Shown piece by piece: positions 7,888 to 12,824 of a stretch of 13,458 nt of DNA. The notes under the pieces are model-generated. The model saw nothing but the letters and a program-made list of their open reading frames with translations, was not told the DNA's origin and made no database searches. The DNA is from Candidatus Uhrbacteria bacterium (lineage in GTDB: Bacteria > Patescibacteriota > Patescibacteriia > 2-12-FULL-60-25), in contig JAHFIK010000037.1 of NCBI GenBank assembly GCA_023246415.1, forward strand, positions 1 through 13,458. Direction: 5' to 3'. The position numbers and the translations under genes were made by a program. The stretch's first letter is position 1, and the number at the start of each line of letters is the position of its first letter.

Positions 7888-8147
7888 TTTTGTCATTCTG
7901 AGCCTGCGAAGAATCGCTTTCCCGAGGAAGGCGTTGAGTGATCACTGACAACCGAATTCGTAAAACGGTCTCGTAGAGGACTCCTTAAGACCGTTTGCGA
8001 ATTCGGTTGTCTGCATCTGTCTGTTGTCCGCCTCTAGAAAGGGGTCCCCCTTCGCCCCGTCGAACGGGGCTGCGGGGGATGACAAAAGTGGGGGGCGGTA
8101 CGTGTTAAAGGACTTGCATGGTAACGACTGTCTAACGATTCTCTAAG
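7888..8147 (+). repeat. structured repeat element, copy A2
   Basis: The order is: left outer arm from TTTTTGTCATTCTGAGCC, mini-hairpin, inner stem 7947-7971 paired with 7988-8011 (one bulged A), loop beginning CGTAGAGGAC, GTCTGT motifs, right outer end GGATGACAAAAGTGGGG, and a tail with TAAAGGACTTGC from 8106. The right outer arm differs from other copies: only GATGACAAAA pairs with the left arm, and the rest is a private hairpin (GTCCCCC and GGGGG around GCCCCG-TCGAA-CGGGGC). It ends where the heptamer array begins. Confidence 0.85.
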
Positions 8148-8181
8148 AACTCGTAACTCGTAACTCGTAACTCGTAACTCG
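8148..8181 (+). repeat. heptamer tandem array A (AACTCGT)n
   Basis: Four perfect AACTCGT units and six bases of a fifth, with no spacers. It begins 42 bp after the TAAAG motif of copy A2. Confidence 0.97.
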
Positions 8182-8185
8182 CTTG

Positions 8186-8211
8186 TCCCCCGAAGTTCTG
8201 ACGAAGGGGGA
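8186..8211. repeat. small TCCCCC/GGGGGA inverted repeat
   Basis: TCCCCC and GGGGGA, followed by TGAC, echo the right arm of copy A2 at 8044-8083 and look like a second small palindromic repeat of the same type. Confidence 0.5.
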
Positions 8212-8274
8212 TGACTCTTAACGTCTCTCTCAGAATCTCCAATCCGATTATGCGGATTCGAGGGTCAATCGAGA

Positions 8275-8299
8275 GCTCGGTCTTTTTGAGGGACCGAGC
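8275..8299. other. hairpin downstream of the DUF4419 gene
   Basis: GCTCGGTC (8275-8282) pairs perfectly with GACCGAGC (8292-8299) around a T-rich loop. It could be a secondary terminator or an RNA 3' end stabiliser; no T-run follows. Confidence 0.35.
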
Positions 8300-8318
8300 G
8301 AGGCTCGAAGGTACAATT

Positions 8319-8340
8319 GATCTCTTCTGATGAAGAGATC
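8319..8340 (-). terminator. possible terminator of the DUF4419 gene
   Basis: GATCTCTTC (8319-8327) and GAAGAGATC (8332-8340) form a perfect 9 bp stem with loop TGAT, ten bases past the stop codon on the minus strand. The following AATTGTACC has only a weak U-tract. Confidence 0.42.
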
Positions 8341-8349
8341 GGGGTGTTG

Positions 8350-9462
8350 TCAGCGTTCGAGAACGCCGTACGACAGGACGGGGGTCAGATATCCGTCTTC
8401 GTCATCGACACCAAGGACGCCGCCGATGAAGATCATTGGAATCTCGGTACCGAGGTAATTCCAGACGAAGGGGACAGACGAGACGTGCGAGGGGACGCAT
8501 CCGAGTTCGAAGCCCTTGAAGGCGTATCCTTCACCGCACGCGTTCCAATCAAGGAGATTCGCTGGTTTAACGACCAGCTGTTTCTCTTTTTGAATATAGT
8601 AGAGGAATGCGGTGATCCAGCCGTTGAAGAGATCGCTCCCGGACCAGGATTGAAACTTGTAGATCGACGTCCAGAACAGATCGTCCTGTGCAGCTCCGTT
8701 CGCTTGTTCGGCGAGCGTGACGAGCACTGGAATGAGATGTTCGAAGTACGCCTTGAGGTCGTTATGGAAGATGCATGCCAGTTGCCGAGCTTCGTTTAGA
8801 AGCTGGTTCCAATCATCCGGGGTTCCCAGCAAGCGAATCTCCGGAATGCCGCACTTCGTCCACACTCTGTACTCGTAGAACGGACTCGCGGCGTCCATGA
8901 ACGACACCATTGAGGCGGCCATGGATTCCGGCGTGGCCGTTGAGAACTCAGGCAGCATGTGCGACATGATGGCTGAGGGCACGTACGTGGCGAGCTGGGT
9001 GTTGAACATCGGGAACACGAGTTGCCACGAGCTTGTCGGGTCGCCGCGGACGAGTCCGTCATGTCTGACCTCAATGGTCTTCTTCTCGCCAGAGCTGGTG
9101 AACAGGTGGCGATATCCTTCCGGGTTCCGCTTCACCGCTTCTGCGATGGTTGAGGTGATGAGGTACATGAGGACCTCTGGCCTCAACGCGAGCGGGTGAT
9201 GTCCGGCGAACGCCTCATGGACTGCCTTGAAGAGCAGGCTGGATGGCGAAGGTTGAACGGACCTGAGGGCGACCATGTCTGTGCGGCCGAGGTGCTCGAT
9301 CTTGTGCGGGTGGGCGCTAATGCACTCGACAAATTCGCTGATCAAGGCGCGTTCCGTTGGAAGCGGTTGCGAGATAACGGTTTTACCGGTCGGTTGACCA
9401 TGGTGTGTTTCGGCGATCTGAAGGCTGATACTTCGGCAAACGGGGGTCTGACGCTGATTCAT
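8350..9462 (-). CDS. DUF4419 family protein
   Basis: A 370-residue protein matching the DUF4419 pattern, as I recall it, over most of its length. Visible signatures are HHPLALRPE (88-96), the STATPES-x-MDA region (174-191), C204-G-I-P-E-I-R-L-L-G-T-P-D-D-W218, the LIPVL segment (243-247), DLFW (261-264), G275-S-D-L-F-N-G-W-I-T-A-F286, and the C-terminal VPF...IGGVLGV stretch. The family is known mainly from fungi and other eukaryotes, with scattered bacterial members, and its biochemical function is unknown. There is no signal peptide, so it is probably cytoplasmic. It appears monocistronic, with a strong promoter at 9548-9576. The ATG at 9462 overlaps the stop of a possible leader peptide and lacks a clear Shine-Dalgarno site. 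Confidence 0.83.
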   Translation of the reverse strand: MNQRQTPVCRSISLQIAETHHGQPTGKTVISQPLPTERALISEFVECISAHPHKIEHLGRTDMVALRSVQPSPSSLLFKAVHEAFAGHHPLALRPEVLMYLITSTIAEAVKRNPEGYRHLFTSSGEKKTIEVRHDGLVRGDPTSSWQLVFPMFNTQLATYVPSAIMSHMLPEFSTATPESMAASMVSFMDAASPFYEYRVWTKCGIPEIRLLGTPDDWNQLLNEARQLACIFHNDLKAYFEHLIPVLVTLAEQANGAAQDDLFWTSIYKFQSWSGSDLFNGWITAFLYYIQKEKQLVVKPANLLDWNACGEGYAFKGFELGCVPSHVSSVPFVWNYLGTEIPMIFIGGVLGVDDEDGYLTPVLSYGVLER

Positions 9463-9524
9463 TTTGAAAAAAGGGCTCTTTTCTGGATCTGGTTGAAGCG
9501 TTTTTTACGCTTGGGAATGGGCAT
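9459..9524 (-). CDS. possible basic leader peptide of the DUF4419 gene
   Basis: A 21-codon frame starts at ATG 9524 and reads MPIPKRKKRF..., rich in Lys/Arg. Its TGA overlaps the ATG of the DUF4419 gene as ATGA. It begins about 17-24 bases after the predicted transcription start. Inside it AAGCGT and ACGCTT form a small hairpin. The overlap suggests translational coupling, which would explain the missing ribosome site of the main gene. The Shine-Dalgarno of the leader itself is weak (CGGA), and a frame this short can arise by chance. Confidence 0.35.
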   Translation of the reverse strand: MPIPKRKKRFNQIQKRALFSK

Positions 9525-9547
9525 GATCCGTGCACATTCGTAGGCCG

Positions 9548-9576
9548 CTTATATCAGAAAATGGCGGATTTGTCAA
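9548..9576 (-). promoter_or_regulatory. sigma70-type promoter of the DUF4419 gene
   Basis: On the minus strand TTGACA (9571-9576) and TATAAG (9548-9553) are separated by exactly 17 bases (9554-9570). The predicted start near 9541 leaves a leader of about 80 bases. Confidence 0.75.
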
Positions 9577-9582
9577 CCATCC

Positions 9583-9611
9583 TTGACCGTTTGAAATCCG
9601 TGCGATACCTT
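9583..9611 (+). promoter_or_regulatory. possible divergent promoter of the 9684 gene
   Basis: TTGACC (9583-9588) and TACCTT (9606-9611) have a 17-base spacer. The -10 matches poorly. Its -35 is six bases from the opposite-strand -35 of the DUF4419 promoter, so the two promoters would compete or be co-regulated. Confidence 0.3.
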
Positions 9612-9617
9612 CATCCG

Positions 9618-9641
9618 TCAACGTCGCATGGGTGACGTTGA
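9618..9641. promoter_or_regulatory. inverted repeat in the divergent promoter region
   Basis: TCAACGTC (9618-9625) and GACGTTGA (9634-9641) are perfect inverted repeats separated by eight bases, just downstream of the putative plus-strand -10. It could be an operator or an mRNA leader hairpin. Confidence 0.35.
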
Positions 9642-9683
9642 TCACTTCCGGGGATGGCCTGGAACATATGGGAGGAAACGAAC

Positions 9684-10145
9684 GTGGAACATCCGCTATT
9701 TAAGATTCAGCAGCCGACGTACATTCGATCGACAAAGCCGATTCTTCGGCACGAACTGATTCGCAAGTATCCGACGTTTCTGCATCCGCTCGTTCTCGCG
9801 CGCGTCGACGATTTGCCGATCACCTCTGCGCAGGAACCTGAGTCCAAGCTCGCGCTTGCCGCGCTGAAGCGAGCCGTGGGACGGGAAGAGATCTTGTTCG
9901 GACTCAATGACGTCCCATATCGGTTGCCGACGGAAACGGAGTGTCTCTGGTTCGCGACGTACGCCTATGTGGCCGCCCTGGTAAAATCCGTCATCGGATT
10001 CGGGCTCGTCGTGAACGTTGAACCGTATGGGGAGGCGGTGATGGATCTCCGTTTGAATGGGGGAACCACCGATCCTGTATTTCAGGTCACACAAAAAGAC
10101 GGACCGTTCACGCGCGATGATCTGATTCTGCTCGCGGAAGTCTGA
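9684..10145 (+). CDS. unrecognised 153-residue protein
   Basis: I do not recognise a family. The GTG at 9684 is preferred over an in-frame ATG at 9654 because GGAGG (9671-9675) lies eight bases before it, the best ribosome site in the window. The protein is a mixed alpha/beta-looking soluble sequence with charged helices at about 50-70, an aromatic and hydrophobic segment at about 88-112 (WFATYAYVAALVKSVIGFG) that might be a buried helix, and a C-terminal strand-rich part ending FTRDDLILLAEV. There is no signal peptide, Cys cluster or obvious DNA-binding motif. It is divergent from the DUF4419 gene and followed by its own terminator, so it is probably a single-gene unit. Confidence 0.7.
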   Translation: MEHPLFKIQQPTYIRSTKPILRHELIRKYPTFLHPLVLARVDDLPITSAQEPESKLALAALKRAVGREEILFGLNDVPYRLPTETECLWFATYAYVAALVKSVIGFGLVVNVEPYGEAVMDLRLNGGTTDPVFQVTQKDGPFTRDDLILLAEV

Positions 10146-10181
10146 ACCGTCCCTGTTCGCACCTCATGCGATGTCGCCTTT

Positions 10182-10212
10182 GCGCTCCCGGTCTCTCACG
10201 GGAGCGCTCTTT
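10182..10212 (+). terminator. rho-independent terminator
   Basis: GCGCTCCCG (10182-10190) pairs perfectly with CGGGAGCGC (10199-10207) around an eight-base loop and is followed by TCTTT. It terminates the gene ending at 10145. Confidence 0.87.
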
Positions 10213-10233
10213 AATTGGTGAAGGGATTTAGAA

Positions 10234-10275
10234 TGGCGGATTGCGGATTGGCGAATTAACGGATTGGCGAATTGA
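10234..10275 (+). repeat. short degenerate tandem array at the left edge of copy B
   Basis: Five units of seven or eight bases alternate (TGGCGGAT, TGCGGAT, TGGCGAAT, TAACGGAT, TGGCGAAT). It runs into the left end of element copy B. Confidence 0.8.
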
Positions 10276-10572
10276 GAAAAGAAGGGGCGCATCATGGACA
10301 AGGTTAGTTAAAGTGATCGCTCCCACTTTTGTCATTCTGATCCGCCGCGGCGGAGAAGAATCCCTTTCCATAGGAAGGTAGTGAGCGGTCTCGAACGACC
10401 AATTTTGTAAACGGTCTCGTAGAGGACGCTTCGAGACCGTTTGCTAAATTGGTTGTCTGAGTCTGTCTGTCATCCCCATCTAGAAAGCGATTCTTCGCTT
10501 CGCTCAGAATGACAAAAGTGGGGGTGATACGGGCTAAAGGACTTGTCTGCAAAAGAGTATCCTCCGATCCTT
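10269..10572 (+). repeat. structured repeat element, copy B (most complete)
   Basis: The left end up to 10321 matches the left end of copy A1. CCCACTTTTGTCATTCTGA (10322-10340) and its exact reverse complement (10504-10522) form a 19 bp terminal inverted repeat; the left arm continues with the CCGCCGCGGCGG palindrome, the right arm with GATTCTTCGCTTCGC. The inner stem is 10398-10417 with 10434-10453. The loop begins CGTAGAGGAC, and GTCTGTCTGTC follows. The tail TAAAGGACTTG starts at 10535 and runs 38 bp to the heptamer array. No open frame of protein quality is present. Confidence 0.87.
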
Positions 10573-10628
10573 CTACGCACTACGCACTACGCACTACGCA
10601 CTACGCACTACGCACTACGCACTATGCA
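10573..10628 (+). repeat. heptamer tandem array B (CTACGCA)n
   Basis: Seven perfect CTACGCA units and a final CTATGCA. It ends one base before the stop codon (10630-10632) of the minus-strand metalloprotease-like gene. Confidence 0.97.
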
Positions 10629-10629
10629 C

Positions 10630-11175
10630 TCATTCCACAATCACGCTTCCTTCATCGAACGCGGCATAGTAGAGCGCGTAGAGGACGCCTGCGATGGCAA
10701 CCAAAAATCCCAACCCGTGCACGACCGTGGCGATCTGATGTGACTTTTCAAGAAGGTTTGTATGCGTAAAAAGGTAGTACCAGTCATGGATGGAATAATC
10801 CCCGCCGAGGAGCTGAAGGTTTCGCCCGATGGCGTCATCCATGTACACGGAAATGTTGACGAGGTTCTGTCCGATCCAGATGGCGATGATGGACGCTTCG
10901 AATCGCTTCAACCCCCACCAGGCGGAAATGAAGCAGGTGATGGGGACCGCCAGCTGGAAGAGCGTTCCGCCGAGGACGCCAACGAAGATCCCCATGAATC
11001 GGAGGATGAGGTGGCCGGCTTCATGAAACACCGTGTTCGCGCCATCGATGATGTGCCAGCGATCGGTGTGCGTCATGCAATAAAAGAGGTACCCGCCGAT
11101 CAGGATGAGTGAAACCAGCTTCGTCCAATCAAAAAAGAAAATCTGTTTTGGAGAATGCGCCACAACGTTTCGCAT
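10630..11175 (-). CDS. multi-pass membrane protein with HEAGH zinc-protease motif
   Basis: A 181-residue integral membrane protein. H51-E-A-G-H55 in a hydrophobic helix is the HExxH zinc-binding and catalytic signature, here inside the membrane region as in site-2-protease-like (M50-type) peptidases. A first membrane segment lies at about 19-34. Further hydrophobic segments lie at about 57-80, 85-105 and 150-172, giving four or more passes. A later D/H-rich stretch with IHDWYYLF (about 128-135) may supply the third metal ligand. The ATG at 11175 is chosen because an upstream GTG would overlap the -10 box. Substrate is unknown, and membership of M50 itself is a motif-based guess. The gene is bounded downstream by heptamer array B. 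Confidence 0.78.
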   Translation of the reverse strand: MRNVVAHSPKQIFFFDWTKLVSLILIGGYLFYCMTHTDRWHIIDGANTVFHEAGHLILRFMGIFVGVLGGTLFQLAVPITCFISAWWGLKRFEASIIAIWIGQNLVNISVYMDDAIGRNLQLLGGDYSIHDWYYLFTHTNLLEKSHQIATVVHGLGFLVAIAGVLYALYYAAFDEGSVIVE

Positions 11176-11181
11176 GTGAGA

Positions 11182-11187
11182 ATTATA
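11182..11187 (-). promoter_or_regulatory. -10 box giving a probably leaderless transcript
   Basis: On the minus strand a perfect TATAAT is preceded directly by TG and lies only six bases before the ATG at 11175, so transcription should begin at or next to the A of the start codon. The -35 position is G-rich and does not match the consensus. Confidence 0.55.
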
Positions 11188-11195
11188 CACTGCCG

Positions 11196-11344
11196 GAGAC
11201 CCTCCCCCCGGCCCCAGGATTACTCCTGAGACCCACCCCCGGCCCCTCCCTTGGCAGGGAGGGGACTTCTCTAAAGAATTTCTTACAGAGCCCTTTAGAG
11301 AACCTCCCTCCCTGCCAAGGGAGGGACCGAGGGTGGGTCTCAGG
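11196..11344. repeat. long imperfect palindrome with CCCTCCCTTGGCAGGGAGGG cores
   Basis: CCTGAG and the following bases (11225-11276) pair imperfectly with 11295-11344, which ends CTCAGG; each arm contains its own CTCCCT-TGGC-AGGGAG type hairpin. A short direct repeat GAGACCC...GGCCCC precedes it (11196-11216 and 11228-11248). This fills the spacer between two minus-strand genes. No coding sequence is seen in it. Confidence 0.85.
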
Positions 11345-11350
11345 CGGAGA

Positions 11351-11390
11351 AAAGAAAATGCGGCAGAAGAGAGAGGCTCTCTTCTGCCGC
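11351..11390 (-). terminator. rho-independent terminator of the vWA gene
   Basis: A perfect 14 bp stem lies at 11360-11373 and 11377-11390 with a three-base loop. On the minus strand it is followed by ATTTTCTTTT. It lies 18 bases after the vWA stop codon. Confidence 0.87.
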
Positions 11391-11408
11391 GATTTTCGGA
11401 GTGCCGAC

Positions 11409-12164
11409 TTAGGTCGGCGTGTGTGCGGGGGTGACGGAATGAGTGCGTCGGGCACCGGTTGCGGTGTGCGACGTTCTAATGACCACGCCATCGAAGGTGT
11501 CATCGAGACTCGATGCATTTGCAAGAACCGAGATGCCGGTAGACCGTCCGTCACGGTCGACGAATCCCATCTTCTGCGCGATGCGGACACCATCGGTTCC
11601 AAATCCGATGAGGTCGAGCGTCCAGTGATGACGCCGTGCGATTCCGGCGAACTCATTGCACCGGATGAGCATGTTCTGCGACCGGCCGTCTGCGCCATCT
11701 GTGAAGACGGTGAGGACGACCTTGAGTGGTTGCAGGCCGCTGATCGAACGTGATTGATTAATCTTCAGAAGATAGTGAATCGCTTCGCAGACCGTGCCGT
11801 AGAGCTTCGTGCCAATCCCGGTACGGTAGTGCAGTGTTTTTGGATCCACATTTTTCGCCATGGTGAGCGGAAGGGCGAAATCCGATTCACCGTCAAAGAC
11901 GATGATGCCGAGCGCAACGTGATCGGCACCGTCGCTTGCCTGCACGTCTTTGACGAGCGTTCGCAGTCCATGTTCAGCGGCGCGTCTCATCTTTGTCATG
12001 GATGAGGAGCGGTCAAACACGAGAAGCGAAATCGTCAGGTCATCGACGGTGTAGACCTCCTCACAGGCGATTGCTTGCGAGATGGGTTGAACCGGCTTCG
12101 CAGGAGCGGATGCGGCGAGTGGGTTGAGATGCGTTAACTGCGCGAGAATTGATTTCAGGTTCAT
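11409..12164 (-). CDS. von Willebrand factor A domain protein with intact MIDAS
   Basis: A 251-residue protein, nearly all one vWA domain (about 42-235). The metal-ion-dependent adhesion site is complete: D51-R-S53-S-S55, T119 in GIGTKLYG, and D156 in TDGADG. Such domains bind Mg2+ and mediate protein-protein contacts. The N-terminal 40 residues are Ala/Pro-rich with no membrane segment, so it is probably cytoplasmic. The last 25 residues are Thr/His/Arg-rich and likely disordered. It resembles stand-alone bacterial vWA proteins of the kind linked to stress or tellurite-type systems, but no partner gene is nearby. AGAGGA lies seven bases before the ATG. It forms a single-gene unit with its own promoter and terminator. 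Confidence 0.88.
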   Translation of the reverse strand: MNLKSILAQLTHLNPLAASAPAKPVQPISQAIACEEVYTVDDLTISLLVFDRSSSMTKMRRAAEHGLRTLVKDVQASDGADHVALGIIVFDGESDFALPLTMAKNVDPKTLHYRTGIGTKLYGTVCEAIHYLLKINQSRSISGLQPLKVVLTVFTDGADGRSQNMLIRCNEFAGIARRHHWTLDLIGFGTDGVRIAQKMGFVDRDGRSTGISVLANASSLDDTFDGVVIRTSHTATGARRTHSVTPAHTPT

Positions 12165-12264
12165 TCGTATTCCTCTGGTGTGTGTTCTTGTGCGTGTTGT
12201 CGAAGGTGAATCTGTGCGTCAGCGTGAGCTGAAACAAGAAACGAAACTTCAATGTACATCTATA

Positions 12265-12293
12265 AATATAGCACAAAAACAGTCTTTAGTCAA
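12265..12293 (-). promoter_or_regulatory. sigma70-type promoter of the vWA gene
   Basis: On the minus strand TTGACT (12288-12293) and TATATT (12265-12270) are separated by exactly 17 bases. The leader is about 95 bases. The surrounding 12240-12360 is AT-rich compared with the rest of the window. Confidence 0.68.
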
Positions 12294-12300
12294 TTTGACT
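12288..12300. promoter_or_regulatory. palindrome overlapping the vWA -35 box
   Basis: AGTCAA-T-TTGACT is a perfect 13-base palindrome covering the -35 box, followed by another TGACT. It is a candidate operator. Confidence 0.38.
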
Positions 12301-12371
12301 TGACTTTTGGCTGTATGCAGAGAAAAAGCATAAATCTCCTCTGTTTAGTAGCTTTGCACAGAGAAACGATC

Positions 12372-12443
12372 TTTTTTGTCATTCTGAGCCTGCGAAGAAT
12401 CGCTTTCCAGAGGAAGACGTTGAGTAATCGCTGAAAACCGACG
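12372..12443 (+). repeat. structured repeat element, 5' fragment (C1)
   Basis: It contains the left outer arm (TTTTGTCATTCTGAGCC...), the mini-hairpin CTTTCC-GGAAG and GTTGAGTAATCGCTG, then stops within the start of the inner stem at about 12440. The full copy begins at once after it. Confidence 0.8.
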
Positions 12444-12698
12444 TTTTTGTCATTCTGATCCGCCGCGGCGGAGAAGAATCCCTTTCTAGAGAAAGATGGT
12501 GAGTAGACTCAGACAACCGAATTCGCAAACGGTCTCGTAGAGGACGCTATAAGACCGTTTGCGAATTCGGTTGTATGCGTCTGTCTTTCACCCGCAACTG
12601 GAAAGGGGTTCTTCTCCGCCGCGGCGGATCAGAATGACAAAAGTGGGGGTGTGCAGGCTAAAGTACTTGCGCACAAATACGCTTCCCCCGATCATCCT
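12444..12698 (+). repeat. structured repeat element, copy C (best-paired)
   Basis: The outer arms 12445-12486 and 12601-12642 pair over 42 bases with one T-G wobble. The inner stem 12513-12535 with 12552-12574 is a perfect 23 bp inverted repeat with a 16-base loop beginning CGTAGAGGAC. The tail TAAAGTACTTG starts at 12659 and is followed 40 bp later by the heptamer array. Part of the tail (CCCCCGATCATCCTT) aligns with the tail of copy B. Confidence 0.88.
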
Positions 12699-12761
12699 TT
12701 ACTCTTTGCTCTTTGCTCTTTGCTCTTTGCTCTTTGCTCTTTACTCTTTGCTCTTTGCTCT
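12699..12761 (+). repeat. heptamer tandem array C (TTTGCTC)n
   Basis: Nine contiguous heptamers; units one and seven are TTTACTC, the others TTTGCTC. A run of seven A follows at 12763. Confidence 0.97.
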
Positions 12762-12762
12762 A

Positions 12763-12804
12763 AAAAAAGAATCCGGGTCCCCTCGAAGCATCTCGGGAAC
12801 CCGG
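12763..12804 (-). terminator. rho-independent terminator of the YjjX-type gene
   Basis: CCGGGTCCCC (12774-12783) pairs with GGGAACCCGG (12795-12804) with one wobble. On the minus strand the hairpin is followed by ATTC and seven T residues (12763-12769). Confidence 0.8.
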
Positions 12805-12824
12805 CAGTGCGCGCGGATGCGCGG

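Noticed and set aside
8317..8799. Plus-strand 160-residue open frame opposite the DUF4419 gene
   Set aside because: It is antisense to a confidently recognised protein family.
10304..10552. Minus-strand open frame inside copy B, similar to one at 7635-7883
   Set aside because: Similarity comes from the repeat itself. The frame is short, disrupted at the other copies and lacks a ribosome site.
10509..10769. Open frames across heptamer array B encoding a repetitive THYALRT-type peptide
   Set aside because: The repetition is only the seven-base array read in three frames (seven residues per 21 bases); no start site and no protein-like continuation.
8148..12761. CRISPR array
   Set aside because: The tandem arrays have seven-base units with no spacers, and no cas gene is present.
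7676..12761. Classical insertion sequence
   Set aside because: Terminal inverted repeats exist, but no transposase frame lies inside and no clear target-site duplication can be seen; only a non-autonomous element is possible.
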